Source: an uncultured Roseovarius sp. (GTDB lineage: Bacteria; Pseudomonadota; Alphaproteobacteria; Rhodobacterales; Rhodobacteraceae). Taken from it: 9,827 nt of DNA. A program made the position numbers and the translations under genes. The notes beneath the pieces were generated by a model. It saw nothing but the letters and a program-made list of their open reading frames with translations, was not told where the DNA came from and did no database searches. Of this stretch, positions 1 through 5,918 are shown piece after piece (position 1 is the first letter of the stretch; each line of letters begins with the position of its first letter). The stretch lies in assembly GCA_913055965.1 (NCBI GenBank), contig CAJXKX010000045.1, positions 1 to 9,827 of the forward strand. Direction: 5' to 3'.

Positions 1-2
1 AT

Positions 3-929
3 GTAGCTGGACCAGTACTGCTCGAAGACGAGCTCACCGTCGTCGTCGCGGGCACCTCGGTCGCCTCCATGCCGCTCAACCGGCCGAACGACCCCATGCC
101 GCGGGTCGCGCTCGCGGTGCCGCCGGGGCGGCTCGAGCAGGTGGCGGGGATCGTGGGGCGCGAGCCGGGCGTGAACCATTCCTATCACCGCGAGAACCGC
201 TGGAACCTGTGGTTCGTCGCCACCGCCGCCAGCCGCGCCGATCTGTCGGCCACGCTCGACCGGATCGCGCGGCAGAGCGGGCTGCGGGTGCTCGACCTGC
301 CGCTGGTGCGCGCCTTCAACATCGATCTGGGATTCCGGCTCGACGGGCCACGCCACGCCCTGGGCATCGCCGCCGCGCCCGATCTCGGCGCGCTGACCGA
401 GGCCGACCGCCCGCTCCTTCAGGCCCTGTCGCAGGGGCTGGACCTGTGCCCCGCGCCCTACGCGGCGCTGGCCCGCGATCTGGACATGGAGGAGGGCCGG
501 GTCATCGCCCGGATCGCCACGCTGCTGCGCGCGGGCATCCTCACCCGGCTGGGGGTGATCGTGCGCCACCGCGCGCTGGGCTGGACCTCGAACGCGATGG
601 TGGCCTTCGATCTGCCCGAGGCGCGGATGCCCGAGGCCGGGGCGGCGCTTACCCGGCATCCCGGCGTCACCCTGTGCTACCAGCGCCGCACCGTGCCGGG
701 TGTCTGGCCCTACGGGCTGTTCTGCATGATCCACGCGCGCAGCCGCCCCGAGGCGCAGGCCATCCTCGACGGTGCCCGCGCGCTGCCCGCGCTCGCGGGC
801 GCGGGGTATCAGGTCCTTTACTCGCTGCGCTGCTTCAAGCAGACCGGCGCGCGGCTTGCCCGGCACGAGGAGGGCAGAGGCGGCGCGGCCCGCGCGGGCG
901 GGGACGCGCGCGAAAGGATCGCCCCATGA
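3..929 (+). CDS. Siroheme decarboxylase, double Lrp/AsnC-type (NirD/L/G/H family), 5' end outside window or rearranged
   Basis: Proteins of this family decarboxylate siroheme to 12,18-didecarboxysiroheme in the cytoplasm, an early step of heme d1 synthesis for cytochrome cd1 nitrite reductase. Counting from the ATG at 69, residues about 11-90 match the second (ligand-binding) half of one Lrp-like unit, with the family-typical NHSYHRE at 36-42 followed by WNLWFVATA. Residues about 110-165 form a winged helix (PYAALARDLDM, RIATLLRAGILTRLGVIVRHRALG). Residues about 170-240 are a second ligand-binding half with CYQRR and WPYGLFCMIHARS. This is therefore a fusion of two family units that are often separate genes. 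The frame is open to the left edge and the first unit's winged helix is missing, so the true start probably lies upstream; ATG 69 is only the first Met. Codons 3-100 do not resemble the expected N-terminal region. The stop overlaps the next start (ATGA). Which nir letter applies cannot be decided. Confidence 0.8.
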   Translation, partial: VAGPVLLEDELTVVVAGTSVASMPLNRPNDPMPRVALAVPPGRLEQVAGIVGREPGVNHSYHRENRWNLWFVATAASRADLSATLDRIARQSGLRVLDLPLVRAFNIDLGFRLDGPRHALGIAAAPDLGALTEADRPLLQALSQGLDLCPAPYAALARDLDMEEGRVIARIATLLRAGILTRLGVIVRHRALGWTSNAMVAFDLPEARMPEAGAALTRHPGVTLCYQRRTVPGVWPYGLFCMIHARSRPEAQAILDGARALPALAGAGYQVLYSLRCFKQTGARLARHEEGRGGAARAGGDARERIAP

Positions 930-1186
930 CCCTGCACAGCCGGTCCGGGTTTCTCCGCCTGTGCCTGTGGCTCTATCCGTTCGCGACCGGGGCGGTGGCG
1001 ATCAACCTGTTCCTGCTGTTCCTGATGCTGCAGGCCGTGGGTGTGCCCGCCATGCCGCCGCTGGTGGCGCTCGTCCTGTCGGTCCCGCTGGGGCTGCCCG
1101 CGACATGGGCCGCCGCGCGCTGGGTGCGCGGCCTCATCGACGAGGCCGGACGCCGCCCCGGCGACCGGGGCGCATCGCGGCATTGA
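926..1186 (+). CDS. Small two-helix inner-membrane protein, unknown function
   Basis: This is an 86-residue protein whose ATG at 926 overlaps the upstream stop as ATGA, so translation is probably coupled to the siroheme decarboxylase gene. Two hydrophobic segments are clear: residues about 12-37 (LWLYPFATGAVAINLFLLF core) and about 43-66 (LVALVLSVPLGLPATW core). They are joined by a short VGVPAMP turn and followed by a basic tail (RWVRGLIDEAGRRPGDRG). The arginine-rich C-terminus suggests both ends face the cytoplasm. I do not recognise a named family. Small membrane proteins of unknown role (NnrT-type) are known in Rhodobacter denitrification clusters, but I cannot confirm membership. The operon position suggests a role linked to heme d1 or nitrite respiration. 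The 27 nt between its stop and the convergent regulator stop at 1214 hold no hairpin with a T run. Confidence 0.65.
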   Translation: MTLHSRSGFLRLCLWLYPFATGAVAINLFLLFLMLQAVGVPAMPPLVALVLSVPLGLPATWAAARWVRGLIDEAGRRPGDRGASRH

Positions 1187-1213
1187 GCGCGCTGCGCGGA
1201 CAGGGGGCGTGCC

Positions 1214-2026
1214 TCAGGGCTCGTCCACGTCGAGCACGAACGCCCCGGGCTCGATCCGGTTCTCGATCAGCTTGAGGATTTCGGGCCGGATCAGGCCATC
1301 CTGCGGGTCGAACAGGCCGGTCCGTTTCAGCGCCGCGCGCACGTCGATGTCGCGCCCGAGATATTCCAGCGCGACCTTCGACGCCCCCGGCTTGCGCCCG
1401 CGCCGCGTCGGCCCTCCGGTCTGGATGCCGAGCAGCGTGTCGAGCCTGCTGCGATGGCTGGGATAGAGCGTCGCCTGCGTGATCGTGTTCATCTCGACCG
1501 ATTCGTATTCCATGATGTAGATGCGGTCCGCGAGGTAGAACAGAACCCCCTCGTACTTGTTGAGCCCCGCCGAGCGGCCCGTGACGGGATCGCGCAGCAC
1601 CTCGATGTTCTTCCAGTAATGCTTGCCGTCCTCGCGATAGATCAGCGCCAGCGAGCGGATCACGCGGCCGGGATTGCCGAAGGAATAGAAATAGCGGAAG
1701 TAGTAGCCGAGATATTTCTCGAGGCTCTGGCTGCGCTGATAGAGCCGGTCGAGGTGACGCAGCGGCCTGCTCAGTTCCTCCTGCTGAACCGGCTTGCGCC
1801 GCAGCGCGATGATCTCTTCGAACTGCCCCGCCTCCATCAGCAATTCCGCCTCGGAGACGCCGAAGAAATCGCAGATGCGCCGCATGTTGTGGCGCGAGGG
1901 GCGGGCGCTGCCGGCGAGATACTTGTTGAATTGCTGACGGTTGATCCCGAGCTTGCGGCACACCTCGGCGATCGAGGGGAAATAGCCGCAGACGAGCGAC
2001 AGGTTGCGGTGCAGGTCATCGGACAT
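1214..2026 (-). CDS. HTH (XRE-like) transcriptional regulator with an uncharacterised C-terminal sensor domain
   Basis: This 270-residue cytoplasmic protein has a DNA-binding domain at residues about 15-60: SIAEVCRKLGINRQQFNKYL, then a wing-like SARPSRHN and RRICDFFGVSEAELL, the pattern of Cro/CI-type HTH domains. Residues about 75-270 form a domain rich in aromatics (KYLGYYFRYFYSFGNPGRV, KHYWKNIEV) that I do not recognise; it may bind a small effector. ATG 2026 is chosen because residue 1 is followed directly by the HTH. An in-frame ATG at 2050 would add eight residues, and a still longer frame (to 2182) would run through the regulatory spacer. Neither ATG has a good Shine-Dalgarno. The gene is divergent from the hydrolase gene with 131 nt between starts. 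That spacer and the region before the binding-protein gene share a direct-repeat motif, so this protein is the likely regulator of the whole hydrolase/importer locus. Activator versus repressor cannot be told. Confidence 0.85.
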   Translation of the reverse strand: MSDDLHRNLSLVCGYFPSIAEVCRKLGINRQQFNKYLAGSARPSRHNMRRICDFFGVSEAELLMEAGQFEEIIALRRKPVQQEELSRPLRHLDRLYQRSQSLEKYLGYYFRYFYSFGNPGRVIRSLALIYREDGKHYWKNIEVLRDPVTGRSAGLNKYEGVLFYLADRIYIMEYESVEMNTITQATLYPSHRSRLDTLLGIQTGGPTRRGRKPGASKVALEYLGRDIDVRAALKRTGLFDPQDGLIRPEILKLIENRIEPGAFVLDVDEP

Positions 2027-2032
2027 GGAAAG

Positions 2033-2061
2033 TGCGTAGTATGACGCCATCCCCGCGTCAA
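2033..2061 (-). promoter_or_regulatory. Candidate promoter of the HTH regulator gene
   Basis: On the minus strand TTGACG (2061-2056) is a good -35 match. A -10 at 17-nt spacing would be TACGCA (2038-2033), which is weak. Transcription would then begin close to the ATG at 2026, giving a very short or leaderless mRNA. This fits the lack of a Shine-Dalgarno. The -35 directly abuts the direct-repeat site at 2062-2081, as expected for autoregulation. Read by eye only. Confidence 0.3.
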
Positions 2062-2081
2062 TCCGCGAATGGGCGCGAAAT
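2062..2081. promoter_or_regulatory. Predicted operator, copy 1 (regulator/hydrolase divergent spacer)
   Basis: Two direct half-sites, CGCGAAT (2064-2070) and CGCGAAA (2074-2080), lie 10 bp apart, so they face the same side of the helix. The 20-bp block matches 4206-4225 at 16 of 20 positions; the shared form is TYCGCGAAT, two free bases, then GYGCGAAAT. It sits in the 131-nt divergent spacer between candidate -35 hexamers for both genes. Binding by the HTH regulator encoded at 1214-2026 is an inference from position and repetition. Confidence 0.5.
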
Positions 2082-2108
2082 TGCATGCGAGCCCCGGACC
2101 CGTAGTCT
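2081..2108 (+). promoter_or_regulatory. Candidate promoter of the hydrolase gene
   Basis: TTGCAT (2081-2086) and TAGTCT (2103-2108) are separated by 16 nt, giving weak -35 and -10 matches. The direct-repeat site ends at the first base of the -35, an arrangement often used by activators that contact RNA polymerase. The low match to consensus would suit an activator-dependent promoter. This was read by eye and could easily be off. Confidence 0.25.
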
Positions 2109-2144
2109 CGGCGGCGGCGCGGCCTGCGACCGGGCCTGCAGACC

Positions 2145-2150
2145 GAGGGG
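2145..2150 (+). promoter_or_regulatory. Ribosome binding site deciding the hydrolase start
   Basis: GAGGGG followed by a 7-nt A-rich spacer precedes the ATG at 2158. It is the best Shine-Dalgarno in this part of the window and is the reason for choosing 2158 over the in-frame ATG at 2032, which lies within the regulatory spacer. Confidence 0.75.
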
Positions 2151-2157
2151 AAAAAGC

Positions 2158-4179
2158 ATGCAACACGTAGACCGCTTTCCACACCCGGTGCGGGAAATCG
2201 TCCATACCGAGATCCCGATGCCCGATGGCTGCAGGCTGGCCGCGCGGATCTGGATGCCCGAGGGGGCCGAGGACGCGCCGGTGCCCGCGATCCTCGAATA
2301 CCTGCCCTATCGCAAGAACGATTTCACCACCGCGCGCGATGCCTCGATGCAGCCGTATCTTGCCGGGCATGGCTACGCCGTGATCCGGCTCGACCTGCGC
2401 GGGGCGGGGGATTCCGAGGGGCTGATGCTCGACGAGTATCTGCCGCAGGAATTGCAGGACGGCTGCGACGCCATCGCCTGGATCGCCGCGCAGCCCTGGT
2501 GCGATGGCAAGGTCGGCATGATCGGCATTTCCTGGGGCGGATTCAACGGCTTGCAGATCGCCGCGCTGCAGCCGCCCGCGCTTCGGGCGGTGGTGACGCT
2601 GTGTTCCACCGATGACCGCTATGCCGACGATATCCACTACATGGGCGGTTGTCTGCTGGGCGAGCAGCTGAGCTGGGCCTCGATCATGTTCGGTCGCAAC
2701 ACGCTGCCGCCCGACCCCGCCAATGTGGGCGACAAATGGCGCGACATGTGGCTCGAGCGGTTGGAGGGCAGCGGGCTGTGGCTGAAAAACTGGCTGGAGC
2801 ATCAGCGGCGTGACGAGTTCTGGCGGCATGGCTCGATCTGCGAGGACTGGTCGCGGGTTCAGGTGCCGGTCTACGCGATTTCCGGCTGGGCGGATGGCTA
2901 TTGCCGCACGGTGTTTCGCCTGATGGAAAATCTGCAGGGCCCGAAAAAGGGCCTCGTCGGTCCCTGGGCGCATCGCTATCCGCATCTGGGCGAGCCGGGG
3001 CCCGCGATCGGATTCCTGCAGGAGGAACTGCGCTGGTGGGATCACTGGCTCAAGGGGCGGGAAACGGGCATCATGCAAGAGCCGATGCTGCGCCTCTACA
3101 TGCAGGACAGCGTGCCGCCCGAGGGCCATTACGAGACCCGTCCGGGCCGCTGGATCGCCGAGCCGTCCTGGCCCTCGCCGCAGATCGCGCGCACCCTCTT
3201 TCACCTCACCCCGGATGGCGGGCTGAGCCGCGAGCGACCGGAGGGCGGTGCGGTGTTGCGCCATCGCAGTCCCGGCGATGTCGGGATGGCCTCGGGCAAG
3301 TGGTGCGGCTACGGCACGCCGGGCGATGCGCCGGTGGATCAGCGGCGCGAGGATGGCGGCAGCCTGTGCTTCGAGATCGACATCCCCGAGGGCGGGCTGG
3401 CCTTTGCCGGGGATGCCAATCTGCATCTGCGCCTGAGTGCCGACCGCCCGGTGGCGCAGGTGGCCGCGCGGCTGGTGGATGTGCATCCCGATGGGCGGGC
3501 GACGCGGCTGTCCTTCGGTGTGTTCAACCTGACGCATCGCGATGGTCATGAAAGCCCCGAACCGCTGGAGCCGGGCAAGGTTTGTGATGTGACCATCCCT
3601 ATGAAGCATGTCGCGCAATCGCTGCCTGCGGGGCACCGGTTGCGGCTGGCACTGTCGAGCAGCTATTTTCCGATGATCTGGCCCGCGCCGGAGCCGGTCA
3701 CGCTGAGCGTCCACACCGAGGGCAGCGCGCTGGAACTGCCGCTGCGCGCGCCCGCCGCGCTGGACGACACGCTGGCCCCGTTCGACGCGCCTGTCGCCGG
3801 GCCGCCGCCGCCGACCGAGCAGATCGCCGATCCCGAGACATGGTTCCGCATCGTCGAGGACGCGGCGCATGGCGAGGTGCGGATGGAGATCGCCGATGGC
3901 GGCGGCGTGACGCGACTGCTTGAGAACGACATCACGATGCACACGCAGGGCTACGAGACCTATGGCGTGACGCCCGATGACGCGACCACGGCCTGGGGGT
4001 GCACGCGCTGGCAATACGGGCTGAGCCGGGGCGACTGGTCGGTGCGGTCGGAGACCAGCACCACGCTGCGCGGCGACGCGGACGACTTCATCATCACCGC
4101 CGAGTTGCGTGCCTGGGAAGGTGACGACCTGATCGTCGAGAAACGCTGGGAGGAGCGGATCGCACGGGATCATTTGTGA
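2158..4179 (+). CDS. CocE/NonD family alpha/beta hydrolase (peptidase S15-like)
   Basis: This 673-residue enzyme belongs to the family of cocaine esterase, glutaryl-acylases and Xaa-Pro dipeptidyl peptidase, serine hydrolases acting on esters or amides. The nucleophile is Ser125 in GISWGG. The acid is Asp246 in SGWADGY and the base His272 in GPWAHRYPH, matching the family's usual triad order. RLDLRGAGDSEG (77-88) is the typical oxyanion-side segment. Residues about 150-225 are the helical lid, and about 300-545 fit the C-terminal jelly-roll domain (SADRPVAQVAARLVDVHPDG; LRLALSSSYFP). After PPPP at 549 a further ~125 residues follow, making it about 100 longer than cocaine esterase. No signal peptide is present, so it should act in the cytosol on imported substrate. 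It is divergent from the regulator and 116 nt upstream of the binding-protein gene on the same strand. Family is confident; substrate (dipeptide, acyl amide or ester) is unknown. Confidence 0.9.
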   Translation: MQHVDRFPHPVREIVHTEIPMPDGCRLAARIWMPEGAEDAPVPAILEYLPYRKNDFTTARDASMQPYLAGHGYAVIRLDLRGAGDSEGLMLDEYLPQELQDGCDAIAWIAAQPWCDGKVGMIGISWGGFNGLQIAALQPPALRAVVTLCSTDDRYADDIHYMGGCLLGEQLSWASIMFGRNTLPPDPANVGDKWRDMWLERLEGSGLWLKNWLEHQRRDEFWRHGSICEDWSRVQVPVYAISGWADGYCRTVFRLMENLQGPKKGLVGPWAHRYPHLGEPGPAIGFLQEELRWWDHWLKGRETGIMQEPMLRLYMQDSVPPEGHYETRPGRWIAEPSWPSPQIARTLFHLTPDGGLSRERPEGGAVLRHRSPGDVGMASGKWCGYGTPGDAPVDQRREDGGSLCFEIDIPEGGLAFAGDANLHLRLSADRPVAQVAARLVDVHPDGRATRLSFGVFNLTHRDGHESPEPLEPGKVCDVTIPMKHVAQSLPAGHRLRLALSSSYFPMIWPAPEPVTLSVHTEGSALELPLRAPAALDDTLAPFDAPVAGPPPPTEQIADPETWFRIVEDAAHGEVRMEIADGGGVTRLLENDITMHTQGYETYGVTPDDATTAWGCTRWQYGLSRGDWSVRSETSTTLRGDADDFIITAELRAWEGDDLIVEKRWEERIARDHL

Positions 4180-4185
4180 GCGGAT

Positions 4186-4225
4186 ATTCGCGAGAAAAGC
4201 GTCACTTCGCGAATCTGTGCGAAAT
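4186..4225. promoter_or_regulatory. Predicted operator, copy 2, with an extra half-site, upstream of the binding-protein gene
   Basis: Positions 4206-4225 repeat the 2062-2081 motif: half-sites CGCGAAT (4208-4214) and TGCGAAA (4218-4224), again 10 bp apart. A third element, ATTCGCGA (4186-4193), forms an 8-bp perfect inverted repeat with TCGCGAAT (4207-4214) around a 13-nt spacer. It also gives a direct TTCGCGA repeat with a 19-nt period. It lies in the 116-nt gap between the hydrolase stop and the importer genes, suggesting separate control of the importer by the same regulator. With no U tract after it, it is not a convincing terminator. Confidence 0.5.
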
Positions 4226-4253
4226 ATGCCGAGGCGGCTGTGCGTGGCATCAT
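4225..4253 (+). promoter_or_regulatory. Candidate promoter of the importer operon
   Basis: TATGCC (4225-4230) and CATCAT (4248-4253), 17 nt apart, form a weak -35/-10 pair. The pair stands at the same place relative to the predicted operator as in the hydrolase promoter, with the operator ending at the -35. The positional agreement is the main support; the hexamers alone are poor. Confidence 0.2.
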
Positions 4254-4295
4254 CTGCGCAGACATCAGAAGACGTCAAACAGGGAGAACATTGAA

Positions 4296-5846
4296 ATGAA
4301 ACGGACAACAACGACACGCCGGACCTTTCTGGGGACCACCGCCGCGATCGGGGCGATGGGCCTTATGCCGGGCTGGCCGACGGCTGGCTTTGCGCAGGGC
4401 GGCGGCACGCTGCGCCTGCGTATCGACGGCGACAACAACGTGCTCGATCCGGGCTACATGGTGGGCGGCACCGAGGTGGAGGCGCAAAAGCAATGCCTGC
4501 CGTTCCTCGCCGAATATGTGCAGGAGGGCGGCACCTTCACCTGGCGGCCGACCTATTACGTGACCAAGCTCGAACAGCGCGATCCGACGCATATCGATTT
4601 CGAGCTGACCGACGGTCTGATGTGGTCGAACGGCTATGGCATGCTAAAGGCGTCGGACGTCAAGTTCTCCTTCGAGCGGATGAAGGAAAGCGACTGGTCG
4701 GGCTATTTCGACGCGCTCGATCATGTCGAGGTCACCGGCGACCTGACCGGCACGATCGTGCTCAACAAGCCGTTCGCGCCGTTCCAGATGGTCACGCTGT
4801 GCCATGGACCCGGCGCCATCGTCTGCGAGCAGGCGGTCAAGGATGCGGGCGGCACCTTCACGGTGGATTTCCCGGCGATCTGCGGGCCCTACACCTACAA
4901 GGCCACGCCCGGTCAGCGCGCGGTGTTCGAACTGAACCCGGAATGGACCGGCCCCGCGCCGGGCTTCGAGCGGGTGGAATGCAACGTGATTACCGAGGTC
5001 AAGGCGGCGGAACTGGCCTATGACGCGGGCGAGCTCGACTGCACCGAACTGGGGTCGGACACCCTGGCGCGCTATATCAAGGAGATGCCCGCGGACACCG
5101 CCGTCACCACGGCGGGCGAGCTGCAATACATGTGGATGGGCATGAACACCGAACATCCCAAGTTGCAGGATATCCGGGTACGCCGCGCGATTCAGCACGC
5201 GGTCGATGTGGATACGATCCTCGCCGGGGCCTATTCCGGCACGACCACCAAGTCGCATGGCATCATCTGTCCGGGCCTTCTGGGCCAGCGCCACGAGAGC
5301 GGCTACAGCTACGATCCGGCCAAGGCGCGCGCGCTGCTCGACGAGGCGGGCGTCTCGGGGCTGGAACTGACGCTGCGCACGCTCAACAATCAGGAGCGGA
5401 TGCTGGCGGCGCAGATCATCCAGGCCAATCTGGCCGCGGTGGGCATCACCGTGAAGGTGCTGCCGGTGGATAGCGGACCGTTCTGGGAAATGGGCCAGGA
5501 GAGCAAGGGCGACACCTGGCAGGAGCTGGAGATGTGGATCATGCGCTTCGGCACCACGCCCGACCCCTATGAGGCGACGCAATGGTTCGTCTCCAGCCAG
5601 GTCGGCATCTGGAACTGGGAGCGCTGGACGGACGAGGAATACGACCGTCTATACAATGAAGGCATCGCCGAGACGGACGAGGGCAAGCGCCGCGAGATCT
5701 ATCTGCGGATGCAGGAAATCATGGAGAATACGGGCGCGTATGTCTGGATCAACCATGAACCCGAATCCTACGCCCATCATGACACGATCACGATCAACGC
5801 CGCGCCCTCGGGCGAGCTGAACTATCGTCGTTTCAGCAAGGCGTGA
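4296..5846 (+). CDS. ABC transporter substrate-binding protein, family 5 (Dpp/Opp type), Tat-exported
   Basis: This 516-residue periplasmic receptor delivers ligand to the permeases encoded next. The N-terminus carries a twin-arginine signal (TTTRRTFLG, Arg8-Arg9), a hydrophobic stretch to about residue 24 and a likely cleavage after Ala33 (GFA/QG), so it is exported folded by Tat. The family-5 signature is at SDVKFSFERM (120-129). DIRVRRAIQHAVD (292-304), YDPAKARALLDEAG and the RMLAAQIIQANLAAVGI segment are also typical. Length fits the family. ATG 4296 is preceded by AGGGAG (4281-4286) at 9 nt and sits directly before the signal peptide, which rules out the in-frame ATG at 4176. Seven cysteines (67, 169, 177, 196, 229, 249, 325) are many for this family. 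A predicted operator lies upstream and a strong stem-loop follows the stop. Family-5 proteins bind peptides, but also nickel, glycosides, opines and other compounds, so the ligand is open. Confidence 0.93.
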   Translation: MKRTTTTRRTFLGTTAAIGAMGLMPGWPTAGFAQGGGTLRLRIDGDNNVLDPGYMVGGTEVEAQKQCLPFLAEYVQEGGTFTWRPTYYVTKLEQRDPTHIDFELTDGLMWSNGYGMLKASDVKFSFERMKESDWSGYFDALDHVEVTGDLTGTIVLNKPFAPFQMVTLCHGPGAIVCEQAVKDAGGTFTVDFPAICGPYTYKATPGQRAVFELNPEWTGPAPGFERVECNVITEVKAAELAYDAGELDCTELGSDTLARYIKEMPADTAVTTAGELQYMWMGMNTEHPKLQDIRVRRAIQHAVDVDTILAGAYSGTTTKSHGIICPGLLGQRHESGYSYDPAKARALLDEAGVSGLELTLRTLNNQERMLAAQIIQANLAAVGITVKVLPVDSGPFWEMGQESKGDTWQELEMWIMRFGTTPDPYEATQWFVSSQVGIWNWERWTDEEYDRLYNEGIAETDEGKRREIYLRMQEIMENTGAYVWINHEPESYAHHDTITINAAPSGELNYRRFSKA

Positions 5847-5852
5847 CCGTAA

Positions 5853-5888
5853 GGCCGGCCCGCGTCGCGCTTTGCGACCGGGCTGGCC
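5853..5888 (+). other. Intercistronic RNA stem-loop between binding-protein and permease genes
   Basis: The arms 5853-5868 and 5874-5888 pair over 15 bp (14 Watson-Crick plus one G-U at 5857/5884), with a single bulged C at 5863 and a 5-nt loop, GCTTT. No U tract follows, so it is not a standard terminator. A stem-loop at this place is known from other binding-protein operons, where it blocks 3' decay and lets the receptor be made in excess over the membrane subunits. That role here is inferred. Confidence 0.65.
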
Positions 5889-5918
5889 CCGCAAGCCCCG
5901 AGGCGCAGGAGATCGCCG

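Noticed and set aside
1187..1213. Possible bidirectional terminator between the convergent genes
   Set aside because: Only short GCGC repeats are present, with no stable stem and no T run on either strand.
2107..2147. CTCGG/CCGAG arms that could fold over the hydrolase ribosome binding site
   Set aside because: The arms are only 5 bp and 31 nt apart, which is too weak to support a riboswitch or attenuator call.
2032..2157. In-frame upstream extension of the hydrolase from ATG 2032
   Set aside because: It covers the divergent regulatory spacer, has no Shine-Dalgarno, and adds low-complexity residues not typical of the family. ATG 2158 has a strong one.
4186..4214. Inverted repeat after the hydrolase stop as a transcription terminator
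   Set aside because: The stem is only 8 bp with a 13-nt loop and no U tract follows. The motif's recurrence upstream of the hydrolase fits an operator better.
4245..4259. TGGCAT...TGC resembling a sigma-54 promoter
   Set aside because: The distance between the GG and GC dinucleotides is 8 instead of the required 10, and the downstream element is incomplete.
4253..4262. Perfect 10-bp palindrome TCTGCGCAGA before the binding-protein gene
   Set aside because: It has no spacer, no second copy in the window and no extended arms. Short GC-rich palindromes are expected by chance here.
4176..4295. In-frame upstream extension of the binding-protein gene from ATG 4176
   Set aside because: It would place 40 residues ahead of a clear Tat signal peptide and run through the predicted operator. 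ATG 4296 has its own Shine-Dalgarno.
1837..4317. 826-codon open frame on the minus strand
   Set aside because: It lies antisense to the hydrolase gene, which has a full catalytic triad and a good ribosome binding site. The minus frame encodes a low-complexity Arg/His/Pro/Ala-rich product typical of high-GC shadow frames, and it runs into the HTH regulator in a different frame.
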